From positions 702,131 through 766,130 of the forward strand of contig NZ_JAIOTY010000002.1 of assembly GCF_019931275.1 (NCBI RefSeq): DNA of 64,000 nt, given 5' to 3'. The DNA is from Nitratidesulfovibrio sp. SRB-5 (lineage in GTDB: Bacteria; Desulfobacterota; Desulfovibrionia; Desulfovibrionales; Desulfovibrionaceae). The translations under genes were made by a program, and so were the position numbers. The notes under the pieces were generated by a model. The model did no database searches. It saw only the letters and a program-made list of their open reading frames with translations, and was not told the origin of the DNA. This document shows, piece by piece, positions 1 through 8,608 of the stretch. The first letter of the stretch is position 1, and the number at the start of each line of letters is the position of its first letter.

Positions 1-1338
1 CCATTGCGGCGCGCCTTCCATCAGGAAGGCTGGCTGCGTGTCGTCCCCGTCGTCCACCCCGGGGGCTGCTTGCGCCGCGCGCCCGGCAGCCTTGCCGCGC
101 ACGGGCTTTCCACCCCGGTCGACCGGGCTTGCCTTGCCTCTGGGGGCCTTGCCCGCAGCGCCTGCGGTACCGGCTGCGCCAGTGGCCTTGCCATCCCGGC
201 TGGGCGGGGTCCATTCCAGTTCCAGCGCGCCCGACTTGCGGTCGCGGCGTTCCACTTCCGGCCAGGTGATGTCGAGGGCCGTGCCGGAATGCACGTGCCG
301 CGCGTCGTGCAGCAGGGCCAGCCCCCGTTCGGAGCAGGCGTAGCGCGCGGGTTCGCGGCGTCCGGGCAGGGGGAAGGCGTCGGAAATGATGCGGATGGTG
401 TTGTGCGGCGCCACCACCTTGTCCGCCTCGCCCAGCAGCACGAAGGACAGGCTGGCGGTGCCCTTTTCCAGCTTGGCCCGGCGGCTCAGTTCTTCCAGCC
501 ACGTGGGCGCGCCCTGGATGGGGAAGGTGAAGTGGCACCAGCCGCCCGCGCCGCCCTGTTCCAGCAGGGGGCATTCGTCGTGGTGGGGGCAGGGGGACAG
601 CGGGGCAAGCCCCACCTCCATGGCCGCGCGGCGGAACAGGGTGACGTAGCGCGCACCCAGGCGGGTACCCGGCTCTATGACCAGCACGCGCCCGCCGTGC
701 GACAGCGCCGAGCCGATCTTTTCAGCCAGGTCTTCCATGCGGAATTCCAGCGGTTCGTCGCGGCGCGGCTTCAGTTCGTTCAGCACGTTGCCCGCCATGA
801 TCAGCGCCGCGTCACCGCGCGCCTCCTTCAGGGCCGATTCCATGGGGGCGCGGAGGGTGCGCAGCGCCCAGGGCGATTCTTCTCCCGCGATGACTTGCAG
901 CAGTTCGCGGCCCACTTCCAGCGGGTGGGGGGCGATGTCGGCGCACAAGAAGGTCAGCGGCAGGGTGCGCAGGTCGGGCCGGGCCAGCCACAGGGCCAGG
1001 GGCAGGGTCAGCGGGCCGCTGCCCAGGTCCAGGATCAGCGGGCGTTCCAGCAGGGCATCGCGGTCCACCAGGTCCAGCGAGGGCAGCAGGCGGCCAAGGC
1101 GCACCAGGTTCCACGGCATGAAGTATCGCAGGTAGGCGGACAGCAGGCGCGGGGCCGCCCAGTACGGGTCGGAGAGCGAACCGCGCTCGCTGGTGAGCAC
1201 CAGCGACAGGTCGTGGATGGCCGTGGGCAGGTCGCGGCGGTGCGCGGTGCGCAGCGGGGCCACGGTGTCCAGCGCCGTGGGCAGTGATTCCAGGCGCTGC
1301 CGGTATTCCGGGGACAGGGCGGCGAAAAGATGGTGCAT
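1..1338 (-). CDS. Rsm22-family small-subunit rRNA methyltransferase-like protein (partial)
   Basis: The frame is open from an ATG at 1338 to the left edge of the window, so 446 residues are visible and the C-terminus lies outside. The middle carries a class I SAM-methyltransferase signature (ILDLGSGPLTLPLAL near residue 115, then an NVLNEL motif) and a later cysteine cluster of the form CPHHDECP near residue 260. This combination is typical of the Rsm22 family, whose mitochondrial members act on the small ribosomal subunit and carry an Fe-S cluster. The visible end is a Lys/Gly/Ala-rich low-complexity stretch, which may be a basic RNA-binding tail or linker. No strong ribosome binding site precedes the ATG, but it is the first Met of the conserved region. 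The rRNA target is not established for bacterial members. Confidence 0.8.
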   Translation of the reverse strand, partial: MHHLFAALSPEYRQRLESLPTALDTVAPLRTAHRRDLPTAIHDLSLVLTSERGSLSDPYWAAPRLLSAYLRYFMPWNLVRLGRLLPSLDLVDRDALLERPLILDLGSGPLTLPLALWLARPDLRTLPLTFLCADIAPHPLEVGRELLQVIAGEESPWALRTLRAPMESALKEARGDAALIMAGNVLNELKPRRDEPLEFRMEDLAEKIGSALSHGGRVLVIEPGTRLGARYVTLFRRAAMEVGLAPLSPCPHHDECPLLEQGGAGGWCHFTFPIQGAPTWLEELSRRAKLEKGTASLSFVLLGEADKVVAPHNTIRIISDAFPLPGRREPARYACSERGLALLHDARHVHSGTALDITWPEVERRDRKSGALELEWTPPSRDGKATGAAGTAGAAGKAPRGKASPVDRGGKPVRGKAAGRAAQAAPGVDDGDDTQPAFLMEGAPQW

Positions 1339-1797
1339 GCGAAATCCGTTGGTTGGGTGCCGGTGCAACCGGCGATGCATGGGCTGCCGCACGCGAGGAT
1401 GCGCGGGCGCGGCCAGCGCGGAAGCCGGTCATGCAGGGGCACGGGGCCGGGGCATGGGCCGGAACGCGGGGCCGGTGTCGTGGCGTCCGGCGAGGTGCGC
1501 GGGCGCGGCTGCGGGCGGTTTGCGCTGTGCGCCGCCCGTATCGGGAAGTACTCGGAATCGGTGAAAGCGGGCGGGCACGGGCCGGCCGGGCTTTCCGGTG
1601 TTCGGGGGCCGCTGGTGGTCCTGCCGGTGCAGGGAATCGGGGCGGCTGGATGCACCCTTGCGGTGCGGCCTGTCAGGCTGTTGCGGCATCCCGGCCGCAC
1701 GTCGGGAGTGCGGCGGGGGGTGATTGTGGGTGGCTCCGCCTGTCTTTGGCGGTTCCACCTGTCGGGGCACGCGGCGGTGTCGGGCCGTCGTGCCGTA
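1339..1797. other. Intergenic region without a recognisable gene
   Basis: No convincing coding frame is seen. It holds short GC hairpins, among them a perfect 7-bp stem (GCCGCAC at 1694-1700 with GTGCGGC at 1708-1714) and an interrupted stem at 1729-1759. They lie downstream of the minus-strand activator gene and could slow or stop its transcription, but neither has a T-tract. Confidence 0.4.
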
Positions 1798-3927
1798 TCA
1801 GCGAAAGCGCATGTGGCGCAGGAACGCGGCGGAAAAATCGCTGGCGGTGGTCAGGTCCACCACGCGGCAACCGGTGCGCCATGCATTGATGCGCGCGCGC
1901 AGTTCGGGCCGCAGCAACAGCAGTTCCGCCCCGCGCAACGAGGCGTTGCCCACGGCCCGCGTGCGACCGGCCACCCCTGCGGGCAGAAAACCCAGTGTTT
2001 CGAGGTCATCGGGGCGGGCGTGCTCGCCCAGCGCCCCGGCAAGATACACGGCGTCCAGCGCCGTGCCGGGCAAGCCGGCTTCCGCCAGCAGCCGTTCGTA
2101 GGCCAGGGAGAAGGCGGCCTTCACCTTCAGCACCTCTTCTACGTCCCCCGCTGAAAGATGCAAGCCCCCGGGCAGGGGCAGGCGCCGTTCGCCGCGCACT
2201 TCGACCAGCGATGCGGCAAGGCGACGCGCCAGCGGGGAATGCGGTTCCATCACGAAGCGACCGTCTTCGTCAAGCAGTCCGGCGCGCAGCAACACCCGGA
2301 GCAGCGAAAGATAGCCCGTGCCGCACAGGTGGGTGGGGGCGGCGGGGACGCCGTCGTCTTCCGGCAGCACGGTGGGCGCGAGCCCGGCGGGGCCAAGGGA
2401 GAAGGCGGCAATGGCCCCCGGCTGGGCCACGCCGCCGCAGGACAGGCCGATGCCCTCCAGCGCGGGACCAAGGGCCACGCTGGTCACCAGCGCGCTGTCC
2501 GGCCCGGTGGCCAGCACGAATTCCCCGTTGGTGCCCAGGTCCGCCAGCAGGAAGGGAAAGCGGGGCGATGCGGCGGGCACGGGCGTGGTGTCTGCGGCCC
2601 GTGGTGAGTCAAGGCTGGGAGCCTGTAACGTGTTGGCCGCGACGCCCGCGCCATCCATGGCAGCCAGCCCGCCGTACAGCAGCGCGGCCATGCCCGCCCC
2701 CACGTCGCCGCCCACGAAGGGCGCGGGCTGCGGGGGAATCCACACCTCGGGCATGGCGGCCCTGTCGTTTACGTCGGTCAATTCGGTCAAGCCGATCCGG
2801 TCGGGCAAGCCAGCCAGTTCGGGCAGGATTTCCGCAGTGCCGCCCGCATAGTCCAGACGGTAGGGGGCCGTGGCAAGGCCGGATACGTCGCGGCCCAGCA
2901 GGATGGCGGTCATGGCCGAGTTGCCCGCCACGCACAGCCCGCGCACCGGGCCGGGCAGTCCGGCGGCGATGCGGGCCACGGCGGCCAGGGTCAGGCGGCG
3001 CAGGGCGGCCAGCCCTTGCGGCGACGAGGCCACGGCCAGGCGGGACATGACCTCGCTGCCCGCGCCCATCTGGGGGTTCAGTTCCGCGCCGTGGGCCACG
3101 CGGTGGCCATCCGGGGCCAGGGCCGACCAGTGCAGGGTGGTGGTGCCAAGGTCGATGGCCAGCAGCAGGGGCGCGCCGGTTGCCGGTGACGTATAGGTTG
3201 CCGGGGACGTGTCGGTCGCCGGGGCCGTGCCGACTGCCGGTGACGTGCCGGATGCGGAAGCCTGGACGGCGTCGGGCAGGGGTGCATCCGCCGCCCGGAA
3301 GCGGCGCGGGGTCGATCCGGCGGGCAGGGTGAAGGCCATGGTGCAACGCGCGTCCGGGGTGCTGGCGGCGTTTTCGTTCGGGTCGGTTCCTTGCGGGGAG
3401 GACGACGACCGTGATGCTGGCGCGGGCAGGGCGTGACGGCACAGCAAGCGCCAGCCGTCGGCCAGTTCCCCCGGGGAAAAGTGGGCTTCTTCGGCGGGGT
3501 GGGGCGCCGGTGTGCCGCGCGTGAAGCGCGCCGCGCAACGCCCGCAGCGCCCAAGGCCGGAACACAACGCGGGCGGGGCCACCTGGCCGCTCATCCACAC
3601 CAGTTGGGCCAGGGTGCTGGCCGGGGCCGCATCGGCAGCATCCTGTGCGGACTGGGGCACGGACAGGGACGCGGACAGGGAAAGGGCCAGATGCAGGATG
3701 CGCCCGTCCGGCAGGGTCACTTCGGCCACGGCACCCGGTGCGGGCTGTGTGCCCGGCGTACCGGGGCAACCCGGCCTGCCCGGCGTGACTGGCCTGCCCG
3801 GCGTGCCCGGCGTGGCTGCTGTGACGGGCGTGGCTGGTCCGCCCCGTCCTTCCGGTCTGGCGGTGGCGCATCCGGTGTCGTTTCCGGCGGGGCGCGGCGG
3901 CTGTTCTGACGAAGAATGGGGGGACAT
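1798..3927 (-). CDS. Corrinoid reductive activator (RACE/DUF4445-type ASKHA ATPase with N-terminal [2Fe-2S] domain)
   Basis: About 709 residues. Proteins of this family use ATP to reduce inactive Co(II) corrinoid cofactors of methyltransferases back to Co(I). The N-terminal part has a plant-type ferredoxin pattern (CSGLGRCGRC near residue 120 and LLC near 160) for a [2Fe-2S] cluster. From about residue 254 an ASKHA ATPase fold follows, with LAIDLGTTTLHW, LADLGTNGEF and a late GALGE motif. The start at 3927 is chosen over the longer frame to 4017 because AGGGAG lies just upstream. Two repetitive linkers stand out: a Pro/Gly/Thr stretch before the ferredoxin domain and a tandem SPATGT-like stretch (18-bp DNA period, about 3183-3254) before the ATPase. 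No corrinoid protein or methyltransferase partner is in the window. Confidence 0.85.
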   Translation of the reverse strand: MSPHSSSEQPPRPAGNDTGCATARPEGRGGPATPVTAATPGTPGRPVTPGRPGCPGTPGTQPAPGAVAEVTLPDGRILHLALSLSASLSVPQSAQDAADAAPASTLAQLVWMSGQVAPPALCSGLGRCGRCAARFTRGTPAPHPAEEAHFSPGELADGWRLLCRHALPAPASRSSSSPQGTDPNENAASTPDARCTMAFTLPAGSTPRRFRAADAPLPDAVQASASGTSPAVGTAPATDTSPATYTSPATGAPLLLAIDLGTTTLHWSALAPDGHRVAHGAELNPQMGAGSEVMSRLAVASSPQGLAALRRLTLAAVARIAAGLPGPVRGLCVAGNSAMTAILLGRDVSGLATAPYRLDYAGGTAEILPELAGLPDRIGLTELTDVNDRAAMPEVWIPPQPAPFVGGDVGAGMAALLYGGLAAMDGAGVAANTLQAPSLDSPRAADTTPVPAASPRFPFLLADLGTNGEFVLATGPDSALVTSVALGPALEGIGLSCGGVAQPGAIAAFSLGPAGLAPTVLPEDDGVPAAPTHLCGTGYLSLLRVLLRAGLLDEDGRFVMEPHSPLARRLAASLVEVRGERRLPLPGGLHLSAGDVEEVLKVKAAFSLAYERLLAEAGLPGTALDAVYLAGALGEHARPDDLETLGFLPAGVAGRTRAVGNASLRGAELLLLRPELRARINAWRTGCRVVDLTTASDFSAAFLRHMRFR

Positions 3928-4123
3928 ACGGCTCCCTGACAGGGCGTCCAAGATGGTTCCTTGCCTGCAACTGCCCCAAGACGCTGCATATGGCAAGCGC
4001 GTGTGTGCCTGCGGCATCGGCTGTGCCAGCGCTGCTGCGCCGTTTCTTGGTGAACCGGCGGGGTTTCGGCATGCTTCCGATGGTGGCCGGAGTGTCGAGC
4101 GCGCGACGAAAATTTGGTTATCA

Positions 4124-4152
4124 TTGCATATTCAGCAATAGTCCTGTATGGT
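4124..4152 (+). promoter_or_regulatory. Candidate sigma-70 promoter for the coiled-coil membrane protein
   Basis: TTGCAT and TATGGT are separated by 17 bases in an AT-rich island (4110-4165) that contrasts with the GC-rich surroundings. It lies 39 bases before the ATG at 4191. Match to consensus is moderate. Confidence 0.4.
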
Positions 4153-4190
4153 TATATTATTATTCCAGGGGTGGCTAAAGGAGTTGGCGC

Positions 4191-4658
4191 ATGGAAATCG
4201 TGCTTGGCGCGGTGGTGGGCTTTCTGCTGCTGGTGATAGTGCTGGTTGTCAACCAGCGCTCCAGCGCCGCGCACGAGGAACGCCTGCGCGAACTGCATGC
4301 CCGGCGCCGCGCGTTGGCCGTGGACCTGCGCAAGTTGCAGGAGAACATCCAGCAGCTCAAGGTGGTGGAGTACGAACTGGGCCGCAGGCTGTCAGAGGCC
4401 GACAAACGCGCCAGCCAGGCCATGGAAGTGCGCAGGCAGCGCGATGCGCGCCAGCAGGCAAGCCAGTTCGGCTCCATAGTCGACGTGCTCCTGCACGAGC
4501 GGCTGCTGACTGCGGAACAGTTGGGCAAGGCCCGCAGCTACAGGACGCAGACCCGCTCGCAGTACCCGCTTTCCGAGATCGTGACCATGCTCGACTACGT
4601 CAAGGCCGACGTGGTGCAGCGCATGCGCCTTCGCTATCCCAAGCTGCCCGACGAATAG
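4191..4658 (+). CDS. Small membrane-anchored coiled-coil protein of unknown function
   Basis: 155 residues. Residues 3-22 form one hydrophobic helix (VLGAVVGFLLLVIVLVV), followed by a long charged heptad-rich region rich in Arg, Glu and Gln (about 25-95) that should form a coiled coil. The C-terminal third is a compact soluble segment ending in KLPDE. AAAGGAG sits eight bases upstream of the ATG. It is monocistronic, divergent from the corrinoid activator and followed by a repeat-bearing gap before fliM. The arrangement suggests an inner-membrane anchor with a cytoplasmic coiled coil. I do not recognise the family and assign no function. Confidence 0.7.
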   Translation: MEIVLGAVVGFLLLVIVLVVNQRSSAAHEERLRELHARRRALAVDLRKLQENIQQLKVVEYELGRRLSEADKRASQAMEVRRQRDARQQASQFGSIVDVLLHERLLTAEQLGKARSYRTQTRSQYPLSEIVTMLDYVKADVVQRMRLRYPKLPDE

Positions 4659-4815
4659 CAGGGCGGCCCGCCGGGCGTCTTCTGTTCACCCGGCCCGCCC
4701 GCAGGCTTTCGCGGCGGGCTTGCCGGTGTCTGCTTGTGCGGCTTGGCGTTCATCTTGCATGAAATTAGGCGGCGGCAGGATTCTCCCTGTTGCGGCGCAG
4801 GTTCCGGGGGCAATC

Positions 4816-4869
4816 GGGCCAGACAAGCCAATCGGGCCAGACAGCCAGACAGGCCAGTCAGGCCAGCCA
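4816..4869. repeat. 9-bp degenerate tandem repeat, six units
   Basis: Units run in exact 9-base register, with GGGCCAGAC at 4816 and 4834 and variants such as GGCCAGTCA and GGCCAGCCA. The repeat lies in the 302-base gap (4659-4960) upstream of fliM; nothing else is recognised in that gap. It is one of several short-period intergenic arrays in this window. Confidence 0.8.
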
Positions 4870-4960
4870 GTCCGCCGGATCGGGCCGATGCTTGACCCCG
4901 CCCGCCGTCGCTGCCACTATCCGGTCATTCAGTATTCCACGCGCGAGGAGCCCGCACCCC

Positions 4961-5941
4961 ATGAACAAGATTCTGGCGCAGGACGAGGTCGATGCACTGC
5001 TTCGCGGCCTTTCCGGCGGCGAGATAGAGAGCGAGACCGACATCCCCGAGGACGACTCGGGCATCGTCCCGTTCGACCTCGCCAACCAGGACCGCATCAT
5101 TCGCGGTCGCATGCCGGTTCTTGAAATCGTCAACGACCGGTTCGCGCGGCTGTGCACCAACGCGCTGTCCAACACCGTGCGCAAGCGGGTGGAGCTGAAC
5201 CCCATCTCCATCGACATGACCAAGTTCGGCGACTTCATGCGCTCGCTGCCGGTGCCCACCAGCATCAACATCTTCAAGATGGAGCCGTTGCGCGGCAACG
5301 CCATCATCGTGGTGGATTCGCGCCTGGTTTTCGCCCTGGTGGAAAATTTCTTCGGCGGCGCGGGCAGCCAGCCCAAGATCGAGGGGCGCGAATTCACGCG
5401 TATCGAACAGGCCATCGTGGACAGGGTAATCAAGATCGCCCTCGACAACATGGAAGAGTCGTGGCGCCCGGTGCACGACGTGAGCCTTGAACTGGTGCGC
5501 TCCGAGATCAACCCCCAGTTCGCGGCCATCGTGCCGCCCAGCGACGTGGTGGTGGTGATCACCTTCGAGGTGGAACTGGAAACGGCCATCGGCTCCATGG
5601 TCATCTGCCTGCCGTACGCCACCATCGAACCCATCCGCTCCAAGCTGCACGCCAGCTTCCAGACCGAACGGCTGGAAGTGGACCACGCCTGGGTTTCGCG
5701 CCTGAAGGAGCGACTGATGGAAACCCCGGTGAACCTCAAGATCCACTTCGGCGAGTCCAAGATCACCGGCAACCAGCTGCTGCGGTTGCAGGTGGGCGAC
5801 GTGCTGCTGCTGGATACCGACACCGACGACCTGCTGGAATGCACCGTGCAGGGCGTGACCAAGTTCTGGGGCATTTCCGGTACGGTAAAGGCCAACAAGG
5901 CCTTCCAGATCATCAAGGAAGAAGAGCCGCGCTACACCTGA
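4961..5941 (+). CDS. fliM: Flagellar motor switch protein FliM
   Basis: 326 residues, normal length for FliM. It forms part of the C-ring with FliG and FliN, binds phospho-CheY and sets rotation direction. The N-terminus (NKILAQDEVDALLRGLSGG) is the conserved CheY-binding and DALL segment. The middle carries the CheC-like fold, and the last ~80 residues are the SpoA (C-ring) domain with ITGNQLLRLQVGDVLLLD. The frame is open further upstream, but the ATG at 4961 opens the conserved N-terminus and follows GAGGAG at 4944. It stands apart from other switch genes here, while fliJ and motE lie nearby on the other strand, so flagellar genes are scattered in this genome. Confidence 0.95.
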   Translation: MNKILAQDEVDALLRGLSGGEIESETDIPEDDSGIVPFDLANQDRIIRGRMPVLEIVNDRFARLCTNALSNTVRKRVELNPISIDMTKFGDFMRSLPVPTSINIFKMEPLRGNAIIVVDSRLVFALVENFFGGAGSQPKIEGREFTRIEQAIVDRVIKIALDNMEESWRPVHDVSLELVRSEINPQFAAIVPPSDVVVVITFEVELETAIGSMVICLPYATIEPIRSKLHASFQTERLEVDHAWVSRLKERLMETPVNLKIHFGESKITGNQLLRLQVGDVLLLDTDTDDLLECTVQGVTKFWGISGTVKANKAFQIIKEEEPRYT

Positions 5942-6020
5942 TGCGCGGCGGCCAGCTCCGGTACGCCCCGGTATACCCCGGTACGCCCAGATCGGGGCAG
6001 GTGCGGAACACGCAAAGAAC

Positions 6021-6050
6021 GACGGCGCGCCCGAAAGGGTGCGCCGTCTT
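6021..6050 (+). terminator. Intrinsic-type terminator after fliM
   Basis: A 12-bp stem (6021-6032 with 6037-6048, one G-U pair) closes a GAAA tetraloop. Only a short T-rich stretch follows. It lies 80 bases past the fliM stop, between convergent fliM and truA. Confidence 0.65.
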
Positions 6051-6145
6051 GCGTCGTGGCGAAGGGGATGCGTTGGCGAAGTGGGCCGTTGCTGTTCGCG
6101 GTTGGGTTGGCAAACTTGCGGCGGGAATGCGCGGCAGGACAGCCC

Positions 6146-6979
6146 CTAGTAGTACACGCGGGTCAGGGTCAGCCCCTGCGCCGGGGCCGTGGCGGGCGCG
6201 GCCTTGCGGTCGCGGGCGGCAAGGATGGCGGGCACGGCGTCCGGGTGCAGTTTGCCGCGTCCCACGGCCACCAGCAGGCCCATCATGTTGCGCACCATCT
6301 GCTTGAGAAAGCCGTCGGCCTCGAAGTCCCAGGCGATCACGCGCAGACCGCCGGTCATGGCGTTTGCGGCTTCGTCCGCGCCTGCCAGGGGCTGTGCGCC
6401 CGGCAGCACGGTATGGACCGGGGCTTCTCCCTCCACGCGGCGGGCCACCCTGGTCACGGTGCGCACGGTGGTGACGATGTCGGTGCCGGTGTTCTGGAAG
6501 CTGGCAAAGTCGTGCATGCCGTGCAGGTGCGCGGCGGCGGCGTCCATGGCGTCCAGATCCAGCGGCCCCGTGGCCCACGCGAAGGGGGCCAGCCGGGGCG
6601 GCACCCAGCGCCGTTCGGGCCACAGCCGGTAGGCGTAGGTCTTGCCGCGCGCGTCGAAGCGGGCGTGAAAGTCGTCGGGCACGCGGACCACGGCGGCCAC
6701 GGAAATGTCGTCGGGCAGCCCGGCGTTGAAGGCGCGCTGCCAATCCAGGTCCGCCCGGTGGTCGGGCACGTCCATGTGGGCCACCTGGGCCTCTGCGTGC
6801 ACGCCGGAATCTGTGCGGCCCGCGCCGTGCAGGCGCACCGGCGCGCCCACGATGCGTTCGGCGATGCGCTCCAGTTCGCCCTGCACCGTGCGCGGCTGGG
6901 GGCGGTCGGTGCGGGCCTGGATCTGCCACCCGGCAAGCCGGGTGCCCACGTAGGAAACGGTCAGCGCGAGACGGGCCAT
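6146..6979 (-). CDS. truA: tRNA pseudouridine synthase A
   Basis: 277 residues. TruA isomerises uridines 38-40 of the tRNA anticodon arm to pseudouridine. The catalytic Asp is D57 in [11 protein letters not shown], and the second conserved block is the ASFQNTGTD region. The usual C-terminal RNA-binding segment ([16 protein letters not shown]) is present. The ATG at 6979 lies three bases past the stop of motE, so the two are almost certainly co-transcribed and translationally coupled. The GC-rich segment between the two conserved halves ([17 protein letters not shown]) looks like a lineage-specific loop. Confidence 0.95.
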   Translation of the reverse strand: MARLALTVSYVGTRLAGWQIQARTDRPQPRTVQGELERIAERIVGAPVRLHGAGRTDSGVHAEAQVAHMDVPDHRADLDWQRAFNAGLPDDISVAAVVRVPDDFHARFDARGKTYAYRLWPERRWVPPRLAPFAWATGPLDLDAMDAAAAHLHGMHDFASFQNTGTDIVTTVRTVTRVARRVEGEAPVHTVLPGAQPLAGADEAANAMTGGLRVIAWDFEADGFLKQMVRNMMGLLVAVGRGKLHPDAVPAILAARDRKAAPATAPAQGLTLTRVYY

Positions 6980-6982
6980 GCG

Positions 6983-7996
6983 CTATTCGAGGGGCAGTTG
7001 CATGCGGGTGAGCGCCTCTGACAGCTTGGCGGCCTTTTCCGCCTGCACGAAGGTCAGGATTTCGCCCGCCTGCCTGCCGCGCATGCCCGCCAGAATCCTG
7101 ACGGCGATCTTCTCGTCCAGGGTTTCCAGCACTGCCGCCGCCTGCTTGGCCTTCATGTTGGTGTACACGTCCACCAGATGGCGCAGCTTTTCGTCCTTCA
7201 TGCCCTGCGCATCCTTGAGCATGGTCTTGATGCGCGCCTCAAGGTCCTGCATCTGGGCCAGCTTGGCGTCCACCTGCTGTTCCAGGCTTTTCAGTTCCTG
7301 CTCGCGGCGGCTCAGGTCGTCCTGCTTGCGGTTCAGCACGTCCATGGCGGCCTGGGTGGCCTGAGTGGACTGAGTAGATTGTGCGCCGGGCTGCGCGGCG
7401 GCGGGGGCGGCGGAACCAGCCCCCATGGTCGAGGAACCCGGCAGACCGGCGGCTGCGGGCAGGGCGGAAGACGGGGCGGCGGGTGCGGCGGGTGCTGCGG
7501 GCGATTGGGCAGTGCCCGGCGCGGGTTGGGCCTCGGCGGCCCAGGCTGTGCCCTCTCGGTTCAAGCGCCCCCGCGCGTCATTGGCGCCTGTTTGGGAAGC
7601 GGACGCGGATGCGGGGGCGGGCGCGGCTGCGGTCAGCCCCACGGCACGGGCGATATCCGCCGCCAGGGGCTGGGATTCGGCATCCTGCCCGGACTGGGAG
7701 GGTTGAGGGGACTGGCCGGATTGGGTGGACTGGCCAGCCTGCCCTGCTTGCAAGGCGTGCACGGTCCGCGCGGTGGCGTCCGCCTGCGTGCTGGCCGGGG
7801 CCCCGGATACGGCGGCCACGCCAGTCACGCCAGCCACGCCAGACACGGAGGTCGGGGCGGCAGCCGTGGCGAAGGGCCACGGCTGTTCAAGGGCAAAGGC
7901 CACCAGCAGAGCCACCTTGAAGGCGGCGGCGGTGAGCAGCCAGCGGCAGAGCCTAGAAAGACGGAGGCTCGAAGCGAAGCGTTGCGGTTTCGTCAT
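6983..7996 (-). CDS. MotE-like flagellar/motility chaperone (MgtE N-domain-like)
   Basis: About 337 residues from the ATG at 7996; the frame is open to an ATG at 8032. A membrane helix (LLTAAAFKVALLVAFAL) near residues 20-36 is followed by a long Ala/Gln/Gly/Ser-rich low-complexity region with GQSTQSGQ-type repeats (about 50-210). Then come a coiled coil (about 215-260) and a C-terminal helical domain with DVYTNMKAKQAAAVLETL and ILAGM motifs like the MgtE N-domain. This layout, directly after fliJ, is that of MotE-like proteins, which assist the MotC/stator or the flagellar export apparatus. The gene overlaps the end of fliJ by 44 bases and abuts truA. Neither candidate start has a clear ribosome binding site, so translation probably depends on coupling to fliJ. 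Confidence 0.75.
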   Translation of the reverse strand: MTKPQRFASSLRLSRLCRWLLTAAAFKVALLVAFALEQPWPFATAAAPTSVSGVAGVTGVAAVSGAPASTQADATARTVHALQAGQAGQSTQSGQSPQPSQSGQDAESQPLAADIARAVGLTAAAPAPASASASQTGANDARGRLNREGTAWAAEAQPAPGTAQSPAAPAAPAAPSSALPAAAGLPGSSTMGAGSAAPAAAQPGAQSTQSTQATQAAMDVLNRKQDDLSRREQELKSLEQQVDAKLAQMQDLEARIKTMLKDAQGMKDEKLRHLVDVYTNMKAKQAAAVLETLDEKIAVRILAGMRGRQAGEILTFVQAEKAAKLSEALTRMQLPLE

Positions 7997-8393
7997 AGGT
8001 ACGCTGTTCGCGGAGGAGTTCGTCGTGCGCATGGCGGGCCGCCTGTTTGTCCTTCAGCTTTTCCAGCAGTTTGCGTTCCTGCGATTTTTTCACCAGTTCG
8101 GCGCGGGCCTGTTCCATCATCTGGGCCAGCATGCGCAGGCGCAGTTCTGCGTGGGTCAGGTCTTCGCGCAGGCCGCGCAAGAAGTTGCGTTGCAGCCAGA
8201 GTTCGTCGCGCGTGAGGCGCGCGTCTTCGTACAGCTTCCGTTCCGCTTCGGCAATGGCCGCGCGCACCGCCTCCACCTGGCGCTGCTGCGCCTCGTGGGC
8301 GGTCTTGGCGCGGGCGAAGGCCAGCTTGGCCTGCTCCTCCAACTGTTCCCGGTAGTCGAGAACCTGTTGCAGGCGGAAGCGGAACGGGGGCAT
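7953..8393 (-). CDS. fliJ: Flagellar export chaperone FliJ
   Basis: 146 residues, the usual FliJ length. FliJ is a coiled-coil stalk protein of the flagellar type III export ATPase complex (with FliI and FliH). The sequence starts with the typical FRFRLQQVLDYREQLEEQAK and is almost entirely charged alpha-helix with heptad repeats. The ATG at 8393 is preceded by AAAGGA at the right distance. It is the first gene of a fliJ-motE-truA unit. The 215-base gap to the upstream cobS suggests its own promoter, but I see no clear one. Confidence 0.9.
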   Translation of the reverse strand: MPPFRFRLQQVLDYREQLEEQAKLAFARAKTAHEAQQRQVEAVRAAIAEAERKLYEDARLTRDELWLQRNFLRGLREDLTHAELRLRMLAQMMEQARAELVKKSQERKLLEKLKDKQAARHAHDELLREQRTYDETATLRFEPPSF

Positions 8394-8516
8394 GCGTGGT
8401 CCTTTGGCGGTCGTGGCCAGGGCGGTGGCGTCGGAATGTCGTCGTGCGGCGCCTGGCTCAACCCGGAATAGCAAATACCGGGCCGAATGCACGGACAGGG
8501 CGCATGGTCCTGGGGG

Positions 8517-8568
8517 ATGGACCGGACGCATGGACCGGACGCGTGGGCCGGACACATGGGCCGGTCGC
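8517..8568. repeat. 13-bp tandem repeat, four units
   Basis: ATGGACCGGACGC at 8517 and 8530, then GTGGGCCGGACAC at 8543 and ATGGGCCGGTCGC at 8556. It occupies the cobS-fliJ gap (8394-8608), which otherwise shows no gene. Confidence 0.85.
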
Positions 8569-8608
8569 GCGGGGGCGGCCCGGGCAACGCGTGGCGCGGG
8601 CATGACCG

